64,000 nucleotides of DNA from Hoylesella pleuritidis JCM 14110 (GTDB lineage: Bacteria; Bacteroidota; Bacteroidia; Bacteroidales; Bacteroidaceae), in NCBI RefSeq assembly GCF_000613725.1, contig NZ_BAJN01000003.1, forward strand, positions 124,001 to 188,000, written 5' to 3'. Below the pieces are notes generated by a model, which saw nothing but the letters and a program-made list of their open reading frames with translations, had not been told where the DNA came from and ran no database searches. The translations under genes and the position numbers were made by a program. Of the stretch, positions 18,109 to 27,897 are shown in pieces. The first letter of the stretch is position 1; each line of letters starts with the position of its first letter.

Positions 18109-18915
18109 ATGCTGAAGTTTATATCATTCGGCAGCGGGAGCAGTGGCAACTGTTACCTCCTCTATACCGAATCAGACGGACTCTTGATAGATGCAGGTAT
18201 CGGTGTGCGTACGCTGAAAAAGTATTTTAAAGATCGCGGTCTGTCATTCTCAAATATACATCATATCATCATTACTCACGACCATGCAGATCACGTTAAG
18301 TCCGTAGGCAGCCTGAGTCGAGACTACGGAATTCCTGTGTTTGCTACACATCGAGTGCACGCAGGCATTGAACGCAACTATTGCGTAAGGCATAAAATCG
18401 CTGCGGAATACGTGAAAGTAATCGAGAAGGGCATACCTTTTCACTTAGGAGATTTCGAGATTCGTCCTTTTGAAGTACCTCACGACAGCAGCGATAATGT
18501 AGGTTATCAGATCAAATATGGCAATACCGTCTTCTGTTTAATGACCGATATAGGACACATAACGGATGAGATGAAAGAAATGATCAGCACTGCCCACTAT
18601 CTGATTATCGAAGCAAACCACGACCGCGAAATGCTGATGGAAGGCCCATATCCACAACATCTCAAAGAGCGCGTCATCGGACCGACCGGTCATTTATGCA
18701 ATGAAGATTGTGCAAAGGCCATTGCCGAGAACGTTACTGAGAGTCTGAAACACGTGTGGTTATGCCATCTGAGCGAAGAGAACAATCATCCTGAACTGGC
18801 TCGCAAGACAGTTGAACAGATTCTTCGCAGTTACGGCATCGTCGCAGGCAAAGATTTTGCTTTGGATATATTGAAAAGAAAAATGCCGAGTGAAACTTAT
18901 GAGATTGGTGAATGA
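18109..18915 (+). CDS. MBL-fold metallohydrolase, YycJ/WalJ-like
   Basis: A 268-residue metallo-beta-lactamase-fold protein. The metal site THDHADH is at about residues 55-61, with further ligands in the VPHDSSDNVGY and TDIGH segments and an HLSEENNHP motif near the C-terminus, all typical of the YycJ/WalJ group. Members have been linked to DNA exonuclease or mismatch-repair activity and to cell-wall coordination in Firmicutes; which applies here is not known. No signal peptide is present, so it is cytoplasmic. The start was chosen from the promoter position. Confidence 0.82.
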   Translation: MLKFISFGSGSSGNCYLLYTESDGLLIDAGIGVRTLKKYFKDRGLSFSNIHHIIITHDHADHVKSVGSLSRDYGIPVFATHRVHAGIERNYCVRHKIAAEYVKVIEKGIPFHLGDFEIRPFEVPHDSSDNVGYQIKYGNTVFCLMTDIGHITDEMKEMISTAHYLIIEANHDREMLMEGPYPQHLKERVIGPTGHLCNEDCAKAIAENVTESLKHVWLCHLSEENNHPELARKTVEQILRSYGIVAGKDFALDILKRKMPSETYEIGE

Positions 18916-18993
18916 CGAAAAATAAGGAATCAAAAATGAAAGTTTATCTCTCGATATCCTTCTCATTCAGCATTGCAATCAATCTTTCATCTT

Positions 18994-19902
18994 TCATTCT
19001 TCAGCTCCCATCCCAATGAGCAAATAACCCAATCGATAAAGATTGAACAGGAAAACAGATGGGTGTTTGCCACAAAGTCGCTGCCGCCAAACCGATTTTC
19101 GATAACGAAATAAGGCTAAGAAAAGGGATGCAAAACCGTATCTTTGCATCCATTCGGCCATAGTAAGCAAAGCAGAATAACCTCTGAGTTGATTGCGAAA
19201 AGCAGCCAACGTATCGAGTGCTTCTTCTGTTTTCGCGATGAATGCGGCATTATCGTCGTATCGGAAATAAGCAACGGGATTATAGATGTGGGTCACTTGA
19301 ATGCCGTTTTGCTGTAAATACTTGCCCCAAAGCACGTCTTCGTAACCATAGTTGCGCATTTCCTCACAAAAAGGAAATGTACGGATTACATCTCGATCGA
19401 CCATAAAATTCGTTGTACGAAACGACTGATAGGGATATTGCCGACGTCGATTTAAAGGGTGTTTTTCCATATAACGGCGCTCGTAAAGATATCTCAGACA
19501 ATGCCGTACATCTTCATCGGCATCTCCCACGGCAATACCCCCGCAAATCACCTGTCCCTTACCGTCTGTCGACAAATAGCATTTCAGAAAATCGTTACTG
19601 ATAATTCGCACATTACTGTCGATGAAAAGCAACCACGGATAACGTGCAGTCTGTGCCAGAAAATTACGAATAGCCGACCTCCCAAGATTCGATTCGCGGG
19701 CCACATAGCGACAATTCGGCCACACATCGATACACGCGTTGACAGTCTTTATGCGCTCATCAGTCGACCCGTCATCAGCAACGACGATTTCATAGTTGAT
19801 ATTTCGAAGCCTTTGTGCCTGTTCGTTCAACGCTCGAACGAGGTCGACGCAACGACAATTATATGTGGGTATGAGTATGGATAATTCGGTCTTCATATTC
19901 AA
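18994..19902 (-). CDS. Family 2 glycosyltransferase
   Basis: A 302-residue GT-A fold glycosyltransferase. The nucleotide-binding N-terminus reads LSILIPTYNCRCVDLV with the DDGSTDE motif (about residues 43-49). The usual DxD metal motif is represented by FIDSNV (about residues 93-98), with Asn in place of the second Asp. An FRTTNFMVDRDV and ED segment follows (FPFCEEMRNYGYEDVLWGKYLQ). The C-terminal 50 residues are basic and aromatic, perhaps membrane-associated. It likely adds a sugar to a surface polysaccharide. Its promoter is unclear; the gap to uvrA is filled by 22-bp array C. The ATG at 19896 is an alternative start. Confidence 0.82.
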   Translation of the reverse strand: MNMKTELSILIPTYNCRCVDLVRALNEQAQRLRNINYEIVVADDGSTDERIKTVNACIDVWPNCRYVARESNLGRSAIRNFLAQTARYPWLLFIDSNVRIISNDFLKCYLSTDGKGQVICGGIAVGDADEDVRHCLRYLYERRYMEKHPLNRRRQYPYQSFRTTNFMVDRDVIRTFPFCEEMRNYGYEDVLWGKYLQQNGIQVTHIYNPVAYFRYDDNAAFIAKTEEALDTLAAFRNQLRGYSALLTMAEWMQRYGFASLFLALFRYRKSVWRQRLCGKHPSVFLFNLYRLGYLLIGMGAEE

Positions 19903-19923
19903 TTAACAAAAGATGTTCAATCG

Positions 19924-20046
19924 ATTAACGGCTTTTCACCCTGCGATTAACGGTTAATCGACAGACAACTAACAGTTAATCGAATTGCAACTAACGGTTA
20001 ATCACGAGGCAACTGACAGTTAATCACAAGACGAAAAGCCGTTAAT
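19924..20046. repeat. 22-bp-period palindromic intergenic array C (6 units)
   Basis: The best-preserved array. Core positions are 19931 (right half diverged), 19953, 19975, 19997, 20019 and 20041, all exactly 22 bp apart. Cores read TTAACGGTTAAT, CTAACAGTTAAT, CTAACGGTTAAT and CTGACAGTTAAT. The last unit overlaps the uvrA stop codon (TAA at 20044-20042). It fills the gap between uvrA and the GT2 gene. Confidence 0.9.
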
Positions 20047-22864
20047 TCAAAACCTCTTTCAAATATTTACCGGTGACGCTCGCTGCACATTGCGCCACCG
20101 TTTCAGGTGTTCCGGCACACACAAGATTGCCACCTTTATCGCCACCATCGGGTCCGAGGTCGATAATATAGTCCGCACACTTGATGATGTCCATATTATG
20201 CTCGATGACAATAATGCTGTGTCCGCGTTCGATCAGCGCATCAAAGGCTCCCAACAGTCGTTTGATGTCGTGAAAATGCAGACCTGTTGTGGGCTCGTCG
20301 AAGATGAAAAGCGTGGGCTCGGGCTGCTCCTGAGCGATGAAATAAGCCAATTTCACGCGCTGGTTTTCGCCACCCGAGAGTGTAGACGAGTTTTGCCCAA
20401 GTTTGATATAGCCTAAGCCAACCTCCTCCAACGGCTTCAGTCGAGCTACAATGGTTTTCTGTTTGTGGGAACCGAAGAACTCAATAGCCTCCGAAACCGT
20501 CATATCCAACACTTCATTGATGTTCTTTCCTTCAAACCGAACGTCTAAAACATCTTGCTTGAAACGTTGCCCGTGACAAGTATCGCACTCTAAAATGAGG
20601 TCGGCCATAAACTGCATCTCAACCGTAATAACACCTGCACCTTTGCACTCTTCACATCGGCCGCCCTCAACATTAAATGAAAAATACTGCGGCGTGAAGC
20701 CCAACTGCTTGGCCAAAGGTTGCTCAGCAAAGAGTTGGCGAATAGCTTCGTAAGCCTTGACGTATGTCGCCGGATTGGAGCGCGTACTCTTTCCGATGGG
20801 ATTCTGATCAACAAACTCCACATGCTTGACCTGTTGCCAATCGCCATCGAGCGAAATATATTCGCCCGGGACATCGGCAACTTCATCGAGATGACGCTTT
20901 AACACGGGATAGAGAATACCTTTGACAAGCGATGATTTACCGCTGCCGCTCACACCGGTAACCACGTTAAACACGTTAAGCGGGAATCGGACGTTGATGC
21001 CGCGCAGGTTGTTCATCCGCGCACCGGTCAGTTCAATGGCTCTGTTCCACGACCTGCGGGAGGACGGGACGGGAATTATCTCGTGGCCGGTAAGATATTT
21101 GATGGTGTGAGAACGCGGAAATTGTGCGATCAAAGCATCTGCATCGGCCTGCAACAGGCTGTTATCGCCTTCGTAAACGATCTCCCCACCAAGCCGGCCT
21201 GCATCCGGACCAACGTCTATGAGATAGTCAGCTGCACGCAGAATGTCTTCGTCGTGCTCCACAACAATGACCGTATTGCCCAACGATTGCAATTCTTTTA
21301 AGACCCGAATCAGCCGGAAAGTATCTCGGCTGTGCAATCCGATACTCGGCTCATCAAGGATATAAAGCGAACCGACAAGTGAACTTCCTAACGAAGTAGT
21401 GAGATTGATGCGTTGGCTTTCACCACCACTCAACGTATTGGATTGACGATTCAACGTGAGATAACCTAATCCGACATCGACGAGAAAACGCAATCGGTTG
21501 TTGATTTCAACGAGCAACCGCTTGGCAATTTCTGCATCGTGCGCCTCTAATTGCAGGTTATCGAACCACGCTTTAAGATTGACTATCGGCATCTCTACTA
21601 AATCAGTGATGCTCATTCCGCCCACTTTCACCCATCGAACTTCCTCTTTCAATCGCGTACCATGACATCTTGGGCAAACCGTTTTGCCGCGATACCGACT
21701 CATCATTACGCGATATTGAATCTTATATTGATTCTCTTTTACCATCTGGAAGAATGCGTCGATATTGATTTGTTCGTGTACATCAAGGCCGATTTCAGAC
21801 GGAAGACCGTGCCAAAGCATATCTTTCTGCTTTTGGGTGAGTTTATAGTAGGGTTCGAAAATCGGGAAATCATCCTTTGCGGCACGCTTACAAAACTCAT
21901 CTTTCCATACGCCCATCCGGTCGCCGTGCCAACATTGCACGCATCCGTCATACACACTCAGCGCAGAGTTAGGGATGACTAACTTCTCATCGATGCCAAT
22001 TACGTTGCCGAATCCTTCGCATTCGGGACACGCGCCAAGCGGCGAGTTGAACGAAAACATATTGTCGTTGGGCTCTTCAAAGCACATACTGTCAGCCTCA
22101 AAACGCGTGGAGAAATCGTAAGTGATATTCGATGGCAGAAACAAAAGTCTGCATTCGCCATCACCTTCATATATCGCCGTCTCAGCAGAGTCGATTAATC
22201 GCGATACCGAGTCTTTGGCATCGTCTACCGCCATTCGGTCAATCAGCAACCAAAGTCCGTCAGCCCGCAACTTTGTTTTGCGCGGTTCGGCCAGAAAGTC
22301 GTCAATACGCACAAAGTCGTTACCCGTCCATAGACGCGAATAACCTTGCTGCATCTCCATCTCCAATTGCCGTTCAACCGTTCGATCGCCTGTCACGCGC
22401 AGCGGTGCAAGAATCGCAAACTTCGTACCTTGGGAATATTTCCGAGTGCAGGCAAGTATGTCTTCCGTAGAGTGTTTCTTCACTTCCTGACCTGAAACGG
22501 GTGAGAACGTACGACCAATGCGGGCGAAAAGCAAGCGAAGATACTCATAAATCTCTGTTGAAGTACCTACGGTCGACCTCGGATTGCGCGAATTCACTTT
22601 CTGTTCAATGGCGATAGCAGGTGGCAAACCTTTGATAAAGTCACACTCGGGTTTGCTCATTCGTCCAAGGAATTGCCGTGCATAGGCTGATAAAGATTCC
22701 ACATACCGCCGCTGTCCTTCGGCATAAAGCGTGTCAAAAGCCAATGAAGACTTACCCGACCCACTCACTCCCGCAATGGCAATAAACTTATTTCGCGGGA
22801 TATCGAGGCTCACATTTTTAAGATTATTGACGCGTGCGCCTTTGATTTTTATATATTCTTTCAT
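20042..22864 (-). CDS. uvrA: UvrABC excinuclease subunit A
   Basis: A 940-residue DNA damage sensor of nucleotide excision repair, dimeric, loading UvrB on lesions. It has two ABC ATPase modules: Walker A GVSGSGKSSLAFDT (about residue 32) and GVSGSGKSSLVKG (about residue 640), and signatures LSGGESQRI (about 490) and LSGGENQRV (about 830). Zinc fingers are visible as CPECEGFGNV, CPRCHGTRL, CEECKGAGV and CDTCHGQRF. Length and motif order are standard. Promoter TAACTTTG lies at 22898-22891. No LexA-like operator was recognised. Confidence 0.97.
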   Translation of the reverse strand: MKEYIKIKGARVNNLKNVSLDIPRNKFIAIAGVSGSGKSSLAFDTLYAEGQRRYVESLSAYARQFLGRMSKPECDFIKGLPPAIAIEQKVNSRNPRSTVGTSTEIYEYLRLLFARIGRTFSPVSGQEVKKHSTEDILACTRKYSQGTKFAILAPLRVTGDRTVERQLEMEMQQGYSRLWTGNDFVRIDDFLAEPRKTKLRADGLWLLIDRMAVDDAKDSVSRLIDSAETAIYEGDGECRLLFLPSNITYDFSTRFEADSMCFEEPNDNMFSFNSPLGACPECEGFGNVIGIDEKLVIPNSALSVYDGCVQCWHGDRMGVWKDEFCKRAAKDDFPIFEPYYKLTQKQKDMLWHGLPSEIGLDVHEQINIDAFFQMVKENQYKIQYRVMMSRYRGKTVCPRCHGTRLKEEVRWVKVGGMSITDLVEMPIVNLKAWFDNLQLEAHDAEIAKRLLVEINNRLRFLVDVGLGYLTLNRQSNTLSGGESQRINLTTSLGSSLVGSLYILDEPSIGLHSRDTFRLIRVLKELQSLGNTVIVVEHDEDILRAADYLIDVGPDAGRLGGEIVYEGDNSLLQADADALIAQFPRSHTIKYLTGHEIIPVPSSRRSWNRAIELTGARMNNLRGINVRFPLNVFNVVTGVSGSGKSSLVKGILYPVLKRHLDEVADVPGEYISLDGDWQQVKHVEFVDQNPIGKSTRSNPATYVKAYEAIRQLFAEQPLAKQLGFTPQYFSFNVEGGRCEECKGAGVITVEMQFMADLILECDTCHGQRFKQDVLDVRFEGKNINEVLDMTVSEAIEFFGSHKQKTIVARLKPLEEVGLGYIKLGQNSSTLSGGENQRVKLAYFIAQEQPEPTLFIFDEPTTGLHFHDIKRLLGAFDALIERGHSIIVIEHNMDIIKCADYIIDLGPDGGDKGGNLVCAGTPETVAQCAASVTGKYLKEVLN

Positions 22865-22890
22865 CCGTCATCACTGTCGTTTAGAAACGA

Positions 22891-23209
22891 CAAAGTTACG
22901 GATTTTCGGCGAGAAACGAATCATTGATTCCCGAGATATTGAGAGAAACTTTATTACAGACTTCTGGTTCTTATTCTTTATTAATACTTTAACCTTTTAT
23001 CTTTTTGCAATTCGTAGAATAATCCGCACTGCATCAACACTGCAATCATCAAAAATTAAATCGATTGCAGGAAGTCTTACTCTTATATTCTTTTTCTCTT
23101 TTGACTGAAAAATTGTTCTTTCTGTTAGTCATTGACTCAGACTTAACAGCTCGAATTGAATTAATCTTCCAGATAAGTTCTGTTTTTAGCGTGATTTTCA
23201 GTACCTTTG
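22891..23209. promoter_or_regulatory. Divergent intergenic region with two promoters
   Basis: TAACTTTG on the minus strand (22898-22891) is the uvrA promoter. TACCTTTG on the plus strand (23202-23209) is the DUF4375 promoter. The AT-rich stretch between them (about 300 bp) shows no gene or repeat that I can support. Confidence 0.55.
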
Positions 23210-23238
23210 CCATCTGAAATTTACTTGTTTACGAATTT

Positions 23239-23742
23239 ATGAAAGAGGTTAAAATCGAAGATATAAAACTGAAACAAGCAGCAAAAGAGGGAATGGATGA
23301 CTTCCTTGCGGCGTTTGTCGATGCCATTTATGTAACTATCGGTAGTGAATTGACAGTTAAAACAATGAGCGAACTATCAACAGATCAACTCACATTGCTG
23401 GCTTATAGTATTCTGCGTGACGAGGTGATGGACGGCGGTTTTATACAACTAATTCACAATGGATACGGCGGTTTCATCTTCCGAAACCCTTTCGGAAAAA
23501 TGATTCGCAATTGGGGGCTCGTTGATTTATATAAACTTGTGAACAAAACACATAAACTTTATAACAAATTCCACACCGAAATCGAACGTGATTGCACTGA
23601 CGATGAATTTATGGCAATGTTCGAACGCTTTGCCGAATTTGATCATTGCGATGACACTTTCGTTGAGAACGAAGAGAAATGGACAGCGACAGTGGCACGA
23701 TATGTGGATGAACACATTGGCAACTTTGCACAAATCGTATGA
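23239..23742 (+). CDS. DUF4375 domain protein
   Basis: A 167-residue acidic cytoplasmic protein with the DUF4375 (DMP19-like) fold. The conserved core is [34 protein letters not shown] (about residues 52-86), followed by an acidic helical C-terminus ([24 protein letters not shown]). The Neisseria member DMP19 mimics DNA and binds a repressor; whether this one does is unknown. The stop is 1 bp before smpB, so the two are cotranscribed. Confidence 0.78.
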   Translation: MKEVKIEDIKLKQAAKEGMDDFLAAFVDAIYVTIGSELTVKTMSELSTDQLTLLAYSILRDEVMDGGFIQLIHNGYGGFIFRNPFGKMIRNWGLVDLYKLVNKTHKLYNKFHTEIERDCTDDEFMAMFERFAEFDHCDDTFVENEEKWTATVARYVDEHIGNFAQIV

Positions 23743-23743
23743 T

Positions 23744-24223
23744 ATGAACAAAGAAGAACAAGCGCTTCGGAAGAAAAGTCCGATACAAATAAGAAACAAA
23801 AAGGCATCATTCGAATATTTTTTCGTCGACACCTATACCGCCGGAATTGTCCTGACCGGCACCGAAATCAAGTCGATTCGACAGGGTAAGGCTTCGCTGG
23901 TCGATACGTTTTGCTATATCAATAATGGCGAAGTGTGGGTCAAAGGAATGAATATCTCACCTTATTTTTACGGTTCTTTCAGTAATCACGAAGCCAAACG
24001 CGACCGTAAATTATTGTTGAATCGCCGTGAAATACGTAAACTTCAAGAAGCGACTAAGGCTCCGGGATTTACCATTGTGCCCACATTGCTGTTCATAGAC
24101 AATCACGGACGAGCGAAAGTTGACATCGCTTTAGCACGCGGAAAGAAAGAATTTGACAAGCGACAAACACTGAAAGAGAAAGAAGATCGCCGCGAAATGG
24201 ATCGTGCAATCAAGCATTTTTAA
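23744..24223 (+). CDS. smpB: SsrA-binding protein SmpB
   Basis: A 159-residue RNA-binding protein that delivers tmRNA to stalled ribosomes (trans-translation). The SmpB OB-fold core contains [28 protein letters not shown] and the tmRNA-contacting NRREIRKLQ. The basic C-terminal tail ([28 protein letters not shown]) is the part that folds in the mRNA channel. The frame is open upstream to 23588 inside the DUF4375 gene, but the ATG at 23744, right after that gene's stop, begins the conserved sequence. tmRNA itself is not in the window. Confidence 0.95.
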   Translation: MNKEEQALRKKSPIQIRNKKASFEYFFVDTYTAGIVLTGTEIKSIRQGKASLVDTFCYINNGEVWVKGMNISPYFYGSFSNHEAKRDRKLLLNRREIRKLQEATKAPGFTIVPTLLFIDNHGRAKVDIALARGKKEFDKRQTLKEKEDRREMDRAIKHF

Positions 24224-24286
24224 TGACTTGTACAGCAGACTTTCACAATAAATATCCACAGAAGTGACATTGATTAAAATTAATAT

Positions 24287-24919
24287 ATGATACGAAACAT
24301 TATTTTCGATATGGGCGGTGTAATCATTACAATCAACCACCAACAGGCAGTCGTCCGCTTCAAAGCATTAGGCCTGAAAGATGCTGACCGTCAACTCGAC
24401 CCTTACGAACAGCAAGGCATCTTCGGTGATTTGGAAAGTGGAAAGATCAATACAGCTGAATTTCAATCCGAATTGAGCCGACAAGTAGGTCGCGAGTTGA
24501 CATATGACGAATGCAGTTATGCATGGTTGGGATTCGTACAGGATGTACCTGTCAAGAAATTGAAGACGCTTGAAAAGCTGAGACACGACGGTTACCGAGT
24601 CATCTTATTATCAAACACCAATCCTTTTGTGTCCGATTGGGTCGAGAGCAATTGCTTTTCTTCTGAGAGAAAGCCGTTAGGAAATTACTTCGATGCGGAG
24701 TATAAAAGTTTTGAACAGCATTTGATGAAACCCGATGAAATATTTTTCCGTCGTGTATTGACACAAGAAAACGTTCTGCCCAGCGAGACATTATTCGTCG
24801 ATGACAGCCCGCGCAATGTTGCAGCAGCCAGTGAACTGGGTTTCAAAACATTCTGCCCGAAAAACGGAGAAGACTGGACTGAGAACATTTACACCTATCT
24901 CAATCCGCAGAAAATATAA
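24287..24919 (+). CDS. HAD-superfamily hydrolase (subfamily IA)
   Basis: A 210-residue cytoplasmic phosphatase-like protein. Motif I reads FDMGGVI (residues 8-14), with Gly where many HAD phosphatases have a second Asp, as in YihX-like members. Motif II is LLSNT (about residue 107), a lysine lies in LMKPDEIFF, and motif IV is FVDDSPRNVAAA (about residues 168-179). The cap is a small alpha-helical type between residues 15 and 90. The likely substrate is a small sugar or nucleotide phosphate; specificity cannot be read from sequence. Confidence 0.82.
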   Translation: MIRNIIFDMGGVIITINHQQAVVRFKALGLKDADRQLDPYEQQGIFGDLESGKINTAEFQSELSRQVGRELTYDECSYAWLGFVQDVPVKKLKTLEKLRHDGYRVILLSNTNPFVSDWVESNCFSSERKPLGNYFDAEYKSFEQHLMKPDEIFFRRVLTQENVLPSETLFVDDSPRNVAAASELGFKTFCPKNGEDWTENIYTYLNPQKI

Positions 24920-25006
24920 AGTCAAGCCTGTTAGAAACATAGAACAGACGATTTTAAAAATGTATAAAAACCTTTATTAGAACTGTTTTATCTCTTTGCT
25001 TTTTAC

Positions 25007-25014
25007 TACCTTTG
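25007..25014 (+). promoter_or_regulatory. Promoter -7 element for map
   Basis: TACCTTTG, 24 bp upstream of the map ATG. Confidence 0.6.
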
Positions 25015-25037
25015 TACTGTTTTAATATTCAATAATA

Positions 25038-25897
25038 ATGTTGAAAAAGAAAAGGAGATGGCATTGTCTACCCGGTCAGCCGATCACTGATCTCGACAGA
25101 CAAGTGATGTATTGGGAAAATAAAGGCAAAGAGGTGCCTACCCGTGAACTGATTAAGACACCAGAACAGATCGAGGGAATCAGAAAGAGCGGTGTGGTTA
25201 ACACCGGAGTATTAGACGAAGTGGCCAAAAACATACACGTGGGAATGAACACGCTCGAAATCGATCAGCTTTGTTATGACTATTGCACAGCACACGGCGC
25301 CGTACCGGCGTGTCTCAATTACGAAGGATTTCCTAAAAGTGTGTGCACCAGTATAAATGAAGTGGTGTGCCACGGAATACCCAAAGAGGAGGATGTTTTA
25401 CAAGAAGGAGATATCATCAACGTAGATTTCACCACCATTCTCGATGGTTATTACGCCGATGCTTCGCGTATGTTCATCATTGGGAAGACCTCACCTGAGA
25501 AAGAACAGTTGGTTCGTGTGGCTAAAGAATGTCTCGAAGTGGGAGCCGAAGCAGCTAAACCTTATGGCTTTGTGGGCGACATCGGGCACGCCATTGAGAA
25601 ACACGCAAACAAGTATCACTACGGAGTGGTACGCGATTTGTGCGGCCACGGTGTAGGACTTGACTTCCACGAAGAGCCTGATGTAGTACATTTCGGACAC
25701 CGAGGTACGGGTATGCTACTTGTACCAGGTATGGTTTTCACCATCGAACCAATGATCAATATGGGCACGTGGAAAGTGTTTATCGATGCCGATGACCCCT
25801 ATGGATGGGAAGTTATTACCGGAGACGATAAACCATCGGCCAATGGGAGCACACATTTGTGATGACCGAACACGGCGTAGAGATATTGACGCATTGA
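25038..25897 (+). CDS. map: Methionine aminopeptidase type I (C-terminal frameshift)
   Basis: Removes N-terminal Met from nascent proteins. An N-terminal extension of about 35 residues (RRWHCLPGQPITDLD) precedes the pita-bread domain. Metal ligands are visible in NVDFTTILDGYYADASRM (two Asp), GHGVGLDFHEEP (His) and FTIEPMI (Glu). The uncorrected frame stops at 25862 just after KPSA. Restoring one C at about 25840 gives a tail of QWEHTFVMTEHGVEILTH ending at 25897, which supplies the last metal-binding Glu. The open frame alone would lack that ligand. An essential enzyme with one missing base points to a sequencing error. The tsaD ATG begins 22 bp after the corrected stop. Confidence 0.9.
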
Positions 25898-25919
25898 CAA
25901 TTGATAGGAAAACAGGGCG

Positions 25920-26944
25920 ATGAAAGATATATATATATTAGGAATCGAAAGTAGTTGTGACGACACTTCGGCAGCAGTGCTCCGTAATGACGTACTTCTG
26001 AGCAATGTTACTGCATCCCAAGACGTGCACAAAGCCTATGGAGCGTAGTGCCAGAGTTGGCTTCCCGCGCACACCAACAGAATGTCGTGCCCGTCGTTGA
26101 TCAAGCCATCAAACGGGCGGGAATCGCCAAAGAGCAACTCAACGCCGTGGCTTTCACACGCGGTCCGGGCCTGATGGGATCATTATTGGTGGGTGTCAGC
26201 TTTGCCAAAGGATTCGCACGGGCCTTAAATATACCGCTGATCGATGTCAATCATTTGCAGGGACACGTAATGGCCCATTTCATTAAAGAGAACGACAACG
26301 ACCAAACGGCGCCGCCATTCCCATTTCTTTGTCTGCTCGTTAGCGGCGGAAACTCACAGATTGTCAAGGTAAACGCTTATAATGATATGGTTGTTTTGGG
26401 GCAGACTATCGATGATGCAGCCGGCGAAGCCATTGACAAGTGCTCGAAAGTAATGGGCTTAGGCTATCCAGGCGGCCCCATTATCGATCGTCTTGCACGA
26501 CAAGGCAACCCATTGGCTTTTCACTTCTCTGAACCACATATCCCCGGAATGGATTACAGTTTTTCAGGCTTGAAGACCTCATTCTTATATAGTCTCCGCC
26601 GATGGATGGCTGATGACCCTGACTTTATCGAACATCACAAGAACGATCTGGCTGCAAGTCTCGAACACACCATTGTAGATATTTTGATGAAAAAACTGCA
26701 AATGGCCGCCAAACAGACCGGCATCAAGCACATAGCAGTAGCCGGCGGTGTGTCGGCCAACAACGGGTTACGCAACGCTTTTCGCGAATATGCCGATCGA
26801 TATGGCTGGGCTATCTATATACCCAAGTTCAGTTATACTACCGACAACGCCGCAATGATCGGTATAACAGGATATTATAAATATTTGGATCACGACTTTT
26901 GTAGCATCGACAAACCTGCATTCTCAAAAGTTACATTCCAATAA
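25920..26944 (+). pseudogene. tsaD: tRNA t6A threonylcarbamoyltransferase TsaD (frameshifted near codon 42)
   Basis: TsaD transfers threonylcarbamoyl to A37 of ANN-decoding tRNAs and is usually essential. The N-terminal piece from the ATG at 25920 reads [20 protein letters not shown] and continues to VHKAYG. It then hits a stop because one G is missing at about 26042. The remainder ([18 protein letters not shown] onward, to 26944) is intact. It carries the metal site HLQGHVMAHF, SGGNSQ, the ATP-site segment GEAIDKCSKVMGLGYPGGP and SGLKTSF. Corrected length is 341 residues, the family norm. Most likely a sequencing error rather than a real pseudogene. Confidence 0.92.
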
Positions 26945-26982
26945 TGACACATAAAATTTACTCAAATTCAATATAAACAATC

Positions 26983-27489
26983 GTGGATTTAGAAAGCAAA
27001 GTATTGAGCAAGGAGATTCAACAGAATTTCTATGATACCGGCCAAACGCTGGGTACAGCCGAGAGTTGTACCGGCGGACGCATTGCCGAGGCGATTATTG
27101 CCGTGCCGGGCGCCTCGAATTATTTTAAGGGAGGCATTATTTCTTACACCGATGAGGTAAAAGAGGCACTCCTGCACGTGAATCATCAAACCCTCGAAGA
27201 GAAGACTGCCGTAAGTGAAGAGGTTGCCATCGAGATGGTGAAAGGCGTATGCGATACATTGAAAGTAGACTACGCAATCAGTGCAACAGGCATTGCCGGT
27301 CCTGGCGGTGGCACTCCCGAAATTCCGGTCGGTACTATCTGGCTCGCATTCGGAACCAAAGACGATGTCGAAACATTCAAACTTGAAGAGGATTTCGGCC
27401 GTGATATCAACCTGGCCATCGCTACTAACAAGGCACTCCGGTTGTTTCTCGAATATTACAAGAAACGTAATCAGCCCGCCGAAGAATAA
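26983..27489 (+). CDS. CinA C-terminal-type nicotinamide-nucleotide amidase
   Basis: A 168-residue stand-alone CinA C-terminal domain (PncC type), which deamidates nicotinamide mononucleotide for NAD recycling. The family motif TAESCTGGRIAEAI is at about residues 24-37. FKGGIISYTDEVKEALLHV and the glycine-rich SATGIAGPGGGTPEIPVGTIW follow. The N-terminal CinA domain is absent, as usual for PncC proteins. The only fitting start is GTG at 26983; no in-frame ATG precedes the conserved sequence. It lies 38 bp after tsaD. Confidence 0.87.
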   Translation: MDLESKVLSKEIQQNFYDTGQTLGTAESCTGGRIAEAIIAVPGASNYFKGGIISYTDEVKEALLHVNHQTLEEKTAVSEEVAIEMVKGVCDTLKVDYAISATGIAGPGGGTPEIPVGTIWLAFGTKDDVETFKLEEDFGRDINLAIATNKALRLFLEYYKKRNQPAEE

Positions 27490-27549
27490 TCTCTGTGGTG
27501 CAATTCTATCCGTAAAAATATTTAATTCAGCATATTCTTTTAGGAAATA

Positions 27550-27581
27550 TTTTGTCAATCCGAGAATAAATTGTAATTTTG
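27550..27581 (+). promoter_or_regulatory. Promoter of the rpmB operon
   Basis: A -33 TTTG (27550-27553) and a -7 TAATTTTG (27574-27581) are separated by 20 bp, a textbook Bacteroidetes promoter 47 bp before the rpmB ATG. Confidence 0.75.
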
Positions 27582-27628
27582 CACTCTGTTTGGAATAAGT
27601 ATCAAAAAACGAAAAAATTTAGATAGCG

Positions 27629-27892
27629 ATGTCGAAAATTTGTCAGATTACGGGAAAGAAGTCACATATCGGAAATAATGTGTCTCACTCAAAGCACCGT
27701 ACAAAGCGTAGCTTTGACGTCAATCTCTTCACAAAGAAGTTTTATTACGTTGAAGAAGGTTGCTGGATCAGTCTCAAAATCAGTGCGGCCGGTCTTCGTC
27801 TTATTAATAAAGTCGGCTTGGACGCAGCATTGAAAAAAGCTGTTGCCAATGGTTATTGCGACTGGAAAGACATTAAAGTTATAGGAGAATAA
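27629..27892 (+). CDS. rpmB: 50S ribosomal protein L28
   Basis: An 87-residue large-subunit protein. It starts [20 protein letters not shown], with the typical [14 protein letters not shown] segment, and ends in [10 protein letters not shown]. It is the first gene of an rpmB-rpmG-DUF4295 operon with 5 bp and 25 bp gaps, a conserved order in Bacteroidetes. Confidence 0.97.
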   Translation: MSKICQITGKKSHIGNNVSHSKHRTKRSFDVNLFTKKFYYVEEGCWISLKISAAGLRLINKVGLDAALKKAVANGYCDWKDIKVIGE

Positions 27893-27897
27893 TCAAG

